Shown piece after piece: positions 25,901-32,447 of a stretch of DNA of 64,000 bases. Origin of the DNA: Lewinellaceae bacterium (lineage in GTDB: Bacteria > Bacteroidota > Bacteroidia > Chitinophagales > Saprospiraceae); assembly GCA_020636275.1 (NCBI GenBank), contig JACJYD010000004.1, forward strand, positions 1-64,000. Direction: 5' to 3'. The translations under genes and the position numbers were made by a program. The notes beneath the pieces are model-generated. The model saw only the letters and a program-made list of their open reading frames with translations. It had not been told where the DNA came from and did not search any database. Every line of letters starts with the position of its first letter. Within the stretch, counting starts at the first letter, position 1.

Positions 25901-26336
25901 CGACGATCAGAGTCCGACGGGAAAGACCAATGTGCATGAAGCGAACAAACTGGTTGAACTCGTCCGGGGATTCCACCGGATCTACCAGGCCAGCGAGCGG
26001 TTGATCCACCCCTACTCCATCGGGATCATCACCCCATACCGGGCCCAAATCGCACAGATCCAGGCCTGTATGGCCGAAGCCGGAATCGACCCCACCCAGT
26101 TGACGATCGATACCGTCGAGCGCTATCAGGGCGGCGCCCGCGACATCATCCTGATCTCCTTGTGTACCAACTCCGCCGGTCAAATCGATCGGCTGGTCTC
26201 CCTCTCTGAGGAGGGCGTCGACCGAAAACTGAATGTAGCCCTCACCCGCGCCCGCGAGCACGTGATCGTGCTGGGCAATCCGGAATGGCTGGAAAGGGAT
26301 GGGACGTATCGGGAGCTTATGCGGTTGAAGAGTTGA
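22980..26336 (+). CDS. Dna2-like nuclease-helicase (PD-(D/E)XK + SF1B)
   Basis: 1,118 aa. The N-terminal half carries a RecB/Cas4-type nuclease core: GLQGRLDVF (about 346), AAIVELKSG (about 362) and FIQTLLYDLL with the QxxxY motif. The C-terminal half is an SF1B helicase: Walker A GPPGTGKTS (about 708), AYTNRAVDEI, Walker B VIIDEASQILEP (about 828), GDHKQLPAVV, IITPYRAQI, VERYQGGARDIILISL and NVALTRAREHVIV. Combined nuclease and 5'-3' helicase activities process DNA flaps or ends in the Dna2 family. I see no cysteine cluster for the 4Fe-4S centre of eukaryotic Dna2 and many Cas4 proteins. It is transcribed alone, convergent with queE, and its stop codon lies in an octamer repeat. Confidence 0.93.
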   Translation: MKEALLAQLFFRELEKTLLRPTAAERVAAIYHLLQQLFLERTREEQLHFNTLFARMSYVLQKHRVDGFLQAHLQHFRKMAHEFPAIGSEGDGLAKLGFTVLARAIAFFYESPMPETVYDQLLDPLPPPPHWAPISEFRKQMRVLVVRDEPDKQQLTAFEEDNPGNSFLVRYDLADSNDIFTPTLEALRQHFLLPLPVQLIDVEIDNDGVCRPRALVLEPDYLTDVTAVAECFQPGGATPLQYLLKKFLPVVPNKYLLLGHIANFFLDEFMSNPESTFPETFPKVFRLNPLGFSLLDNSEIKEIYEKAKRHYVILKRVLLESFPKEEIRPESCYLEPTFYSSTYGLQGRLDVFHYEDPAAAIVELKSGTPFRANMYGIGATHFIQTLLYDLLIHSAFGDRINPKNYILYSSEENSPLRYAPRIKAQQYEALQVRNQLVSIERQLANTFAHNPDDPLDDSPAALLFSKLDTAHQPAWKGFAQRDLQAFSDCYRKLTPVERRYFLAFSGFIAREHLLAKRGVDGLEGTQGQAGLWLNSLSSKEDAFDILSHLKLAENHSGENPALLVFARTPGKTNELANFRKGDIAVLYPYKEGSSPLSNQIFKCTVLELDNRQVQVRLRNPQFNQRLFEQQEFWNIEHDLFDSSFIGQYRSLFAFMESDPQKRRLLFTLDAPRKAEGALPSIDYPGMTEEQRRILQTALTAPDYFLLWGPPGTGKTSVMLRYLVDWIFHHTDEHLLLLAYTNRAVDEICEAIEQIGPEIREHYLRIGSSVATDPRYQEQLLDVKIRDITDRQGIKDLLRRHRIFVGTVASFAGRQELMTLKSFQRVIIDEASQILEPMLVGMLTQFKQFILIGDHKQLPAVVAQDEEASAVGDLLLQQCGLNNLRNSLFERLYKKCCENHWDWAYAHLSHQGRMHEEIMQFPNRYFYENQLFILPPEADPERRQLAPLSYRLPADATEMETLLSQRRALFLPTPSDDQSPTGKTNVHEANKLVELVRGFHRIYQASERLIHPYSIGIITPYRAQIAQIQACMAEAGIDPTQLTIDTVERYQGGARDIILISLCTNSAGQIDRLVSLSEEGVDRKLNVALTRAREHVIVLGNPEWLERDGTYRELMRLKS

Positions 26337-26398
26337 AGAGTTGAAGAGTTGAAGAGTTGAAGAGGCTTACAACTTTTCAACTCTTCAACTCTTCAACC
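26323..26398. terminator. Octamer-repeat inverted terminator between convergent genes
   Basis: A left arm of GTTGAAGA units (from 26323) has an exact 21-bp complement at 26378-26398. It includes the helicase stop codon and ends 3 bp before the queE stop codon. The unit is the same octamer as in family 1, here arranged head-to-head without the GC hairpin, and probably serves as a bidirectional terminator. Confidence 0.7.
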
Positions 26399-26401
26399 TT
26401 T

Positions 26402-27037
26402 CTAAGAAATGTTTAGGAACTTATGCGTTTGCAAACTCAGCCGCCACTGCGGGTGCCGCAAGCAATACTCCACCGCCAGGCGGGTATTTTCCTCGCGTTG
26501 AGGGCTATCCATGGGTTGGAGGAAGAAATGGTCGAACTCGCCATTGGTAAATAGTTCGGGTTCGGCGCCGGGCTGGGGGTAGACCAGTTTGAGCTCGTTC
26601 CCGCGGCGGACAATCCACTCCGAACCGGCTTTGGGGCTCACGCAAACCCAATCCACGCCATCGGGCACGGGCAGCGTACCGTTGGTTTCGATAGCGACTT
26701 CCAGGCCTTCCCGGTGAAAGGCATCGAGCAAAGGGCCATCCAGCTGCAAAAGGGGCTCGCCGCCGGTACAGACCACGTAGGGCCGGCCCGCCTGCCGGTT
26801 CGGCCAGAGACCGATCACTTTGGCGGCGAGTTCGGCAGCAGTATACCGGCCGCCGTTTTCGCCATCCGTTCCCCAAAAGTCGGTATCGCAAAACTGACAA
26901 ACGGCCGTGGCACGGTCTTCTTCCCGGCCGCTCCAAAGATTGCAGCCCGTGAACCGGCAGAACACGGCAGGACGCCCCGCATGAGCGCCTTCGCCCTGCA
27001 AGGTGTAATAGATTTCCTTGACCTTATACCTCTTCAC
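26402..27037 (-). CDS. queE: 7-carboxy-7-deazaguanine synthase
   Basis: 211 aa. QueE is the radical-SAM enzyme converting 6-carboxytetrahydropterin to 7-carboxy-7-deazaguanine in the queuosine pathway. The N-terminus KEIYYTLQGEGAHAGRPAVF is diagnostic. The cluster ligands are Cys32, Cys47 and Cys50 in a CX14CX2C arrangement, used by one QueE subgroup in place of the usual CX3CX2C. CTGGEPLLQ is the SAM-binding GGE motif. The start is GTG at 27037, at the edge of a family 1 repeat element, and no alternative ATG fits the conserved N-terminus. It follows the Rid-family and methyltransferase genes on the same strand. No other queuosine gene is in the window. Confidence 0.93.
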   Translation of the reverse strand: MKRYKVKEIYYTLQGEGAHAGRPAVFCRFTGCNLWSGREEDRATAVCQFCDTDFWGTDGENGGRYTAAELAAKVIGLWPNRQAGRPYVVCTGGEPLLQLDGPLLDAFHREGLEVAIETNGTLPVPDGVDWVCVSPKAGSEWIVRRGNELKLVYPQPGAEPELFTNGEFDHFFLQPMDSPQREENTRLAVEYCLRHPQWRLSLQTHKFLNIS

Positions 27038-27092
27038 TCTTCAACTTTTTCACCCGCCGAAGCTTCGCGAAGGCGGGTCAACTCTTCAACTT
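27031..27092 (-). repeat. Octamer/hairpin element, family 1 copy B
   Basis: Minus orientation: GTTGAAGAGTTGA, a CCCGCC/GGCGGG hairpin (27053-27077) and TGAAAAAGTTGAAGAG. It fills the gap between the Rid-family gene and queE, and the GTG start of queE lies in its edge. Confidence 0.85.
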
Positions 27093-27099
27093 ATTAAAC

Positions 27100-27486
27100 T
27101 TACGGGATAATAGCGCTCAATTCGATCTCCACCAACATATCCGGATTGACCAGGCCGCTGACCTCTACCATAGTGGATGCCGGGCGGATATCCCGGAAAA
27201 ACTCCCCATGGGCTTTGCCTACCTGCTGCCAGTGCGAAATGTCGGTAACGAAGATGCGGGTGCGCACCACGTCTTCCATTTTGCCGCCCGCTTCTTCCAG
27301 CGCGCCTTTGATCTTTTCCAGGATAAAACGCGTTTGGGCATAGGGATCGCCTTTGGCCACCACTTGCCCGTCCTTGACGGCAGTGGTTCCGGCCACTTCC
27401 ACTACCGATCCGATGCGGATGGCTCTGGAATATCCGACGACGGATTCCCAGGGGTCGCCGGTGGAGATGAGTTTTCGTTCAGCCAT
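27100..27486 (-). CDS. Rid-family (YjgF/UK114) protein, RidA arginine absent
   Basis: 128 aa, standard length for the trimeric Rid fold. Conserved segments are VVEVAGTTAV, GDPYAQTRFILEKIKGALEEAG, VVRTRIFVTD and MLVEIELSAI. RidA proper deaminates reactive enamines/imines using an Arg in a PARS-like segment. Here the matching segment reads RPASTMVEV, with Ser in place of that Arg, so it belongs to a non-RidA Rid subgroup and imine deaminase activity is doubtful. It lies 9 bp after the methyltransferase gene and before queE in what appears to be one operon. Confidence 0.9.
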   Translation of the reverse strand: MAERKLISTGDPWESVVGYSRAIRIGSVVEVAGTTAVKDGQVVAKGDPYAQTRFILEKIKGALEEAGGKMEDVVRTRIFVTDISHWQQVGKAHGEFFRDIRPASTMVEVSGLVNPDMLVEIELSAIIP

Positions 27487-27495
27487 GATGCTATT

Positions 27496-28155
27496 TTAAT
27501 TTATTTCAGAGGAATGTGATCCTGCTGAAATGGTGAGACGGAATATCCAATAGTCAAAAATACGGCCCTTTTTGTAGCGGAGGGCACTTATTTCCAAAAA
27601 CCCTGCATTGGAAAAAAGCGTTCGGTATCCGGAAAGGTCTTCCTGGAGGGGATGCAGCACATCGCCCGGCAGGAGGCGAAACAATCGGCGAAGAAAGCGG
27701 TACTTATGGGCATCGACCGAAACGACCAGGGTAGCACCTGGTTTCAACGCTTGGTGCAATTGGCTAACGGCGGCCGGAATGTCCCGCATATGATTCAGGG
27801 CATTGATGCAAAAAATCCAGTCATAGGGGTTGGAGATGGGAAAAGACTCCAACTCCTGCGCGTGAAAAGCTACCCATGGATAGGACTCCGGCTGAAAGTG
27901 GGCCATGCCGGAATAGTCGGGCAGCAGGGGATCGACGGCATCCACCCGGCAGCCGGGCAATGCCATAAAAATACCGGCGGGGCCACAGCCGGCATCCAGC
28001 ACCCGGGCGCCGGGCGCCGGGGTTCCGCCGATTCGCTGGAGAAAATCATTCCAGTACCCCATTTTCCACGCGAGATAAGTGCGGGGTTCGCGTTTTTTTA
28101 GATATCTTTTCCACCAGCGGATTTCGGCCCATTGGGCGAGATGCCATCGTATCAT
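27496..28155 (-). CDS. Class I SAM-dependent methyltransferase
   Basis: 219 aa. Motif I RVLDAGCGPAGIF (about residues 51-63) binds S-adenosylmethionine, followed by CRVDAVDPLLPDY (motif II acidic residue) and WIFCINALNHMRDIPAAVSQ (motif IV/post-motif region). The C-terminus RTLFSNAGFLEISALRYKKG is typical of small-molecule methyltransferases. The substrate cannot be assigned. It is first in a probable operon with the Rid-family and queE genes and divergent from the Smr gene with a 47-bp gap. Confidence 0.88.
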   Translation of the reverse strand: MIRWHLAQWAEIRWWKRYLKKREPRTYLAWKMGYWNDFLQRIGGTPAPGARVLDAGCGPAGIFMALPGCRVDAVDPLLPDYSGMAHFQPESYPWVAFHAQELESFPISNPYDWIFCINALNHMRDIPAAVSQLHQALKPGATLVVSVDAHKYRFLRRLFRLLPGDVLHPLQEDLSGYRTLFSNAGFLEISALRYKKGRIFDYWIFRLTISAGSHSSEIN

Positions 28156-28202
28156 TCAAAATAAAATTATTTCAGAGAACTTAAAGCATAATTATTCTTC
28201 AA

Positions 28203-29261
28203 ATGTTATTAGCCGTAGGCACCAAGGTTCGATTCAAATATACAGGCGAAGAGGGCGTCGTCACTTCGATGGATCAGGACGGCATGGTCAACGTATACCT
28301 GCCGGAGGACGATATGGAGATCCCTGCTTTTCCGGAAGACCTGATGCGGATCGAATCCTATAGCCGCAGGCAGGATACGGCGCATGTGATCGAAGTGCCG
28401 GAACCCAAACCCGCCCAACCGGCGGTAGATCTGAGCGCCGCCCCACAATACGCCATCCTCAAAAGCCTGGGGATACAGATGGGATTTCTTCCCGACAAAC
28501 GCCCCGACGGAACGATCGAAGCATACGAGGTCTTTTTGATCAACGATACTTCTCTGCCCGTACTGTACACCTGCGCGCTGTATTTGAACGGTTTTCTCCA
28601 AAACCGGGTCCATGGAAAACTGGAGGCCCTGTCTTTCGCCTCCCTGGGCAAATTGCCCTTCGACCAACTGAACGACGCTCCGGCATATGAGGTAGAGTGC
28701 TGGGAGGTTACGACCATGGGCACCGGACCGCGGTTGTTCCGCAATTTGCGCATCAAACCCCAGCAATTCTTCAAGAACGTCCGCCTGGCGCCCCTGCTCA
28801 ATCAGCAGGTGCATTGGTACCGGGTCTTTGAGAACCTGCAATCTTCCGCCCCGCCCAGCACCAAAAAGGAGGACTTGCGCACGTATACCAAAGCTCACGT
28901 CAAAAGCCCCAAAGAACGGGAACCAACCTACGGTGACTGGCGGGACGCCCTTCCCGACGTGCAGGAGGTCGCCGAATTCATTAACGAGATCGATCTCCAT
29001 ATCGAACGGCTCACGGAGCGGCACGCCAAACTGGGCAATGCCGAGATCCTGCGCATGCAAATGGCTCATTTCGAAGCCTTCCTGCACAAGGCCAACCGCC
29101 TGGGGATCCCCCGGGTATTCGTCATCCACGGCGTAGGGAAAGGCGTACTTCGGGATGCGATCGCCGCTCGGCTCAGAAGGCATCCCGACGTACGGGAATT
29201 CAAGAACGAATACCACCCCAAATACGGCTGGGGCGCCACCGAGATCATCTTCAACGATTGA
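28203..29261 (+). CDS. DUF2027 / Smr-domain protein
   Basis: 352 aa. An SH3-like N-terminus (VGTKVRFKYTGEEGVV, about 5-60) precedes a beta-rich middle of the DUF2027 type (about 80-210, PDGTIEAYEVFLINDTSLPV). The C-terminal Smr domain (about 268-350) shows IDLHIERL and the HGVGKGVLRDAI loop. Smr domains, as in MutS2, act as nucleic-acid nicking or RNA-cleaving modules, and in Bacteroidota this two-part form is common but untested. Its stop codon overlaps that of the convergent T9SS gene by 11 bp. Confidence 0.9.
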   Translation: MLLAVGTKVRFKYTGEEGVVTSMDQDGMVNVYLPEDDMEIPAFPEDLMRIESYSRRQDTAHVIEVPEPKPAQPAVDLSAAPQYAILKSLGIQMGFLPDKRPDGTIEAYEVFLINDTSLPVLYTCALYLNGFLQNRVHGKLEALSFASLGKLPFDQLNDAPAYEVECWEVTTMGTGPRLFRNLRIKPQQFFKNVRLAPLLNQQVHWYRVFENLQSSAPPSTKKEDLRTYTKAHVKSPKEREPTYGDWRDALPDVQEVAEFINEIDLHIERLTERHAKLGNAEILRMQMAHFEAFLHKANRLGIPRVFVIHGVGKGVLRDAIAARLRRHPDVREFKNEYHPKYGWGATEIIFND

Positions 29262-31113
29262 CGACGACCTTCTTGCTGGCCAGCACTTGCCCGTCGCCCA
29301 GGACGGTCAGCACGTACATACCGCCAGCCAAAGGGTCGGTGGAGAAGGAAAATTCCACTTTCCCTTCATGCCTGGGTTTTTCCTCCAGAAAAGTCTGCAC
29401 CAACTTGCCGTTCATATCCATCAATTGAATGCGGATTTGCTGCACGCCACGGGCCTCGAATTCGAGGTTGACGCGTTCGGAAGCCGGCACGGGGAATACA
29501 GCGAGCTCCCGGGGAGCAGTGAGCTGGTCCTTCGCATCGGCGAAATATTTCGGGCTTGCCAGGGAGGCGATCCAGGTATCGTTGTCTTTGTTGGATTTCC
29601 CATAGGAGGACGAGCACCATACCACTCCCGGTTGGTTGAATTTCCGTTGGTTGCCGGAATAGTCGCCCCAGCGTTCCACGGCTACATTCGTCTGCATATT
29701 GATACTGTTCAGCCCTTCTTTTATGGTCACCAGATCGGAATGCTGGCGGTCGTTGTCGAAATAGAGGGCCGAGCAGCCCGGAAAACGCACCGCAGAGGCA
29801 TGGCTCACCACAATGATGGCATCCTGGTCGCCGGGTTCGGTGCCCACATAGGCAATGCTCGGATAGCCGATATCGTCGGGTCCTCCCGTCACGATATACC
29901 CGCTGACGTCCTTGGTCGTGCTCAGATTATCGATGATTCCGTGGTAGATGGCCGCCCGTCCGGAAGCGGTGTCGATGCAGTTGCCGACAAACTGGATCTG
30001 GTCGTCGAGCCAAAAGGCATCCAGCACCCGTCCGTCATTAGTGGCGAGTGAATCCAGGGGTTGGACAGCGGGCGGCGGTACGCCGTATGCCTGACTGGAG
30101 GTGCGGAAGTCGATATTCAGGCCCAGGTTCGGGTCGTTTTGCGTTCCATTCAGTTCCAGAATGAAGAACGTATCGTTTTGAATGTCAAAATTGCGATCCG
30201 ACAGGAAATAGATGCGATCGGTAGTTTCTCCGGTAGCGCTTTTCACCGGGCAGAGGTTGCGGATGGGCTTGCCGCCGAATTCGATATCCGACCACATTTT
30301 GACGTCCAGCGGCTCTCCGTTGTAGCCCTTCTCCTTGTCGATCTGCCAGATCAGGGTGCCGAAGAAGCCAGCCTGCCAGGACTGCCCGTCCTTGATGGAA
30401 TTGCTGGTGAGAAAGACCTCCTTATTGGTCAGCGCGATCATGGGAAAATCCGTCCAGGTGCCGTTTCCGAATGGATTGCCCTGAAATTTGTACAGGTTCC
30501 AGTCGCCATCGGCGTCGTTGGTTTGGGAAAAGCCGAGGATCACCCAGCTTTCCGAACTGGCATAGCCGTTGAGGGCAAACAGGATGAAGCGGTCGTGCTC
30601 GGGGTCGTAGAGCACGCGGGGGTCGTACTTATTCTCCGTCAGGCTCAGAGGGAGGAAGAAGTTCTTCAAGGTTGCAGCGCCGATCCAGTCGCCCAGCGGG
30701 TCCTTAATGGCGACGTGCTGGTTGATGACCGAGACGATCTGATCGCCGTCGGAAACGGCGAGGTGGTTGTCCAGCGGCGTGCTACCGGAAGAAGTATTGC
30801 CGATCCAATCGATCAACAGAACCGGCGGAAGGGCCAGGCCCCGGGTTTTTACCACATTTTCTTTTCTCGGAAATCGTTTCGCCGATTCGGCCTTTTGTTG
30901 AGCCAGGTATCGCTTGAACCAGGGGCCGTCCACCGGCGGAGCTTCCAGGTATTCCACATCCGGTGAAAAATCGGGGCCAACCGAAGCGAAGTTGACCACA
31001 GCAGCCCGTTCAACCGGCTGGTAATCATAAGTATTGTATGAAATGGACTGGGCAGACAAAATTGCCGGCCCTATGACCCAAAAAGCCAAAAGCGTATAAA
31101 GTCCTTGTCTCAT
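29251..31113 (-). CDS. T9SS type A exported protein of unknown function
   Basis: 620 aa. A signal peptide (MRQGLYTLLAFWVIGPAILSAQ) is followed by a beta-rich region with propeller-like repeats (DNHLAVSDGDQIVSVINQHV, YDPRVLYDPEHDRFILFAL, WTDFPMIALTNKEVFLTSN). A C-terminal type A sorting domain follows (about 540-620, LAVFPVPASERVNLEFEARG, IQLMDMNGKLVQTF and MYVLTVLGDGQVLASKKV). It is expected at the cell surface or secreted. No catalytic motif was identified. It lies 46 bp downstream of gmhB on the same strand. Confidence 0.9.
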   Translation of the reverse strand: MRQGLYTLLAFWVIGPAILSAQSISYNTYDYQPVERAAVVNFASVGPDFSPDVEYLEAPPVDGPWFKRYLAQQKAESAKRFPRKENVVKTRGLALPPVLLIDWIGNTSSGSTPLDNHLAVSDGDQIVSVINQHVAIKDPLGDWIGAATLKNFFLPLSLTENKYDPRVLYDPEHDRFILFALNGYASSESWVILGFSQTNDADGDWNLYKFQGNPFGNGTWTDFPMIALTNKEVFLTSNSIKDGQSWQAGFFGTLIWQIDKEKGYNGEPLDVKMWSDIEFGGKPIRNLCPVKSATGETTDRIYFLSDRNFDIQNDTFFILELNGTQNDPNLGLNIDFRTSSQAYGVPPPAVQPLDSLATNDGRVLDAFWLDDQIQFVGNCIDTASGRAAIYHGIIDNLSTTKDVSGYIVTGGPDDIGYPSIAYVGTEPGDQDAIIVVSHASAVRFPGCSALYFDNDRQHSDLVTIKEGLNSINMQTNVAVERWGDYSGNQRKFNQPGVVWCSSSYGKSNKDNDTWIASLASPKYFADAKDQLTAPRELAVFPVPASERVNLEFEARGVQQIRIQLMDMNGKLVQTFLEEKPRHEGKVEFSFSTDPLAGGMYVLTVLGDGQVLASKKVVVNR

Positions 31114-31159
31114 AATTCTGATTGTTTGTGGAAATATACGGGTTTTGTTGAAAATCCAA

Positions 31160-31726
31160 CTATTCGGAGTTGGTGCATTCCAGCACGGAAAGGGCGAAAT
31201 CGAATAGGGAAGGAAAACGGGCCGCCGCGATTTCAGGCGGATCGGCGCTTTCTTCCTCGCTATCGATCCAGACGGGTTTCATACCCAATCTGTGCCCGAA
31301 CTCCATGTCCGAAGGCGCATCGCCCACCATGACGGAGCGGGAGAAATCGACTTCCGGAAATTCGGACCGGGCTTTGAGCGCCATCCCCGGCGCCGGTTTC
31401 CGGAAAAGGTCGTCCGTACTCGATAATGAAGGACAGTGATAGATCGCATCGATCCGTCCGCCCGACTCCCGGATCGATTCGTACATGCGGTTGTGGATGT
31501 GGGCTAGGTCGGATTCGGTCATCAATCCCTTGCCGATACCCTGTTGGTTGGTCACTATAAAGATCCGTTGAAATCGGCTATTGAGCAGAGCCATGGCCTG
31601 CAAGACACCGCTGAGAAAATGGAATTCTTCCCAATCGGTTACATACCCGTTCCGGATCCGCCGGTTGATAACACCGTCGCGGTCTAAAAACAGGGTCCAT
31701 TCGTTGTCGATCTTCCAGTTTTTCAT
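31160..31726 (-). CDS. gmhB: HAD-IIIA phosphatase, GmhB-like
   Basis: 188 aa from MKNWKIDNEW. An upstream start at 31759 adds 11 unconserved residues. HAD motifs are FLDRDGVIN (nucleophile Asp15, acid Asp17), IVTNQQGIG, FRKPAPGM with the conserved Lys, and VMVGDAPSDMEFG. The enzyme removes the 7-phosphate of D-glycero-D-manno-heptose 1,7-bisphosphate in ADP-heptose synthesis. The Cys/His zinc loop of enterobacterial GmhB is absent, since CPSLSSTDDLFRKP has only one Cys; such forms seem usual in Bacteroidota, but substrate choice is uncertain. It follows gmhA. Confidence 0.88.
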   Translation of the reverse strand: MKNWKIDNEWTLFLDRDGVINRRIRNGYVTDWEEFHFLSGVLQAMALLNSRFQRIFIVTNQQGIGKGLMTESDLAHIHNRMYESIRESGGRIDAIYHCPSLSSTDDLFRKPAPGMALKARSEFPEVDFSRSVMVGDAPSDMEFGHRLGMKPVWIDSEEESADPPEIAAARFPSLFDFALSVLECTNSE

Positions 31727-31764
31727 CGATGGGTGTTCAAGCCGCCAACCCGACGGCACTACTA

Positions 31765-31817
31765 TTCAACTTTTTCACCCGCCGAAGCATTTGCGAAGGC
31801 GGGCCAACTTTTCAACC
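31765..31817 (-). repeat. Octamer/hairpin element, family 1 copy C
   Basis: Minus orientation: GGTTGAAAAGTTGG, a CCCGCC/GGCGGG hairpin (31778-31803) and TGAAAAAGTTGAA. It lies between gmhA and gmhB and carries the gmhA stop codon (TGA at 31812-31814). Confidence 0.85.
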
Positions 31818-32396
31818 AAACATCTCTTTCTCCACTAACTCGCACAATATATGGCCAATGGTAATATGCACTTCCTGGATGCGGGGAGTGTCGTTGGAAG
31901 GCACTTCCAGGCAAAAATCGCACAAGCCCTTGAGTTGTCCGCCGCCACGGCCGGTCATGCCGGTCACGGTCATGCCCAGGGCACGGGCCCGTTCGGCGGC
32001 CCGAAGGATGTTGGGCGAATTTCCCGAGGTAGAGAGGGCAAACAACAGGTCGCCTTCCCTTCCCATGGCCTCTACCAAACGGGCGAAAGCCTCCTCATAT
32101 CCGTAATCGTTGGACACTGCCGTCAAGAACGAAGAATTGACGTGCAGGGCCTCTGCAAATAACGGCGGACGGTTGGCGTAAAAGCGCCCCGACAGTTCTG
32201 CTGCAATGTGCTGCGCATCGGCAGCGCTGCCGCCGTTTCCACAAAACAAGATCTTTCCCCCTTTCCGAAAGACGGAAATCGCGTGATCCACCACCTGAAG
32301 CAGCAGCTCCACGTTGGCAGGATCGCTCAGGTAGGCCTCTTTTACGGCTACGCTTTCCTTTAAAACTTCTATTATCCGCTGTGTTTTCTTTTCCAC
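31812..32396 (-). CDS. gmhA: Phosphoheptose isomerase
   Basis: 194 aa SIS-domain protein. GmhA converts sedoheptulose 7-phosphate to D-glycero-D-manno-heptose 7-phosphate, the first step of heptose synthesis. Key segments are FCGNGGSAADAQHIAAELSG, SNDYGYEEAFAR, STSGNSPNI and VHITIGHILCELVE with the active-site His. The start is GTG at 32396, immediately after a family 1 repeat element, and no ATG fits the conserved N-terminus. With gmhB and two glycosyltransferases it forms a surface-glycan cluster. The heptose kinase/adenylyltransferase is not in the window. Confidence 0.94.
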   Translation of the reverse strand: MEKKTQRIIEVLKESVAVKEAYLSDPANVELLLQVVDHAISVFRKGGKILFCGNGGSAADAQHIAAELSGRFYANRPPLFAEALHVNSSFLTAVSNDYGYEEAFARLVEAMGREGDLLFALSTSGNSPNILRAAERARALGMTVTGMTGRGGGQLKGLCDFCLEVPSNDTPRIQEVHITIGHILCELVEKEMFG

Positions 32397-32447
32397 TCTT
32401 CAACTTTTTCACCCGCCGAAGCATTGCGAAGGCGGGTCAACTCTTCA
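32395..32447 (-). repeat. Octamer/hairpin element, family 1 copy D
   Basis: Minus orientation: TTGAAGAGTTGA, a CCCGCC/GGCGGG hairpin (32412-32436) and TGAAAAAGTTGAAGAGTG. It carries the stop codon of the GT4 gene (32437-32439) at one end and the GTG start of gmhA at the other, so the whole intergenic gap is repeat. Confidence 0.85.

Noticed and set aside
31160..31726. GmhB-like gene as a broken copy because zinc cysteines are absent
   Set aside because: All HAD catalytic motifs are intact and length is normal; zinc-free forms occur in this family, so it is treated as functional.
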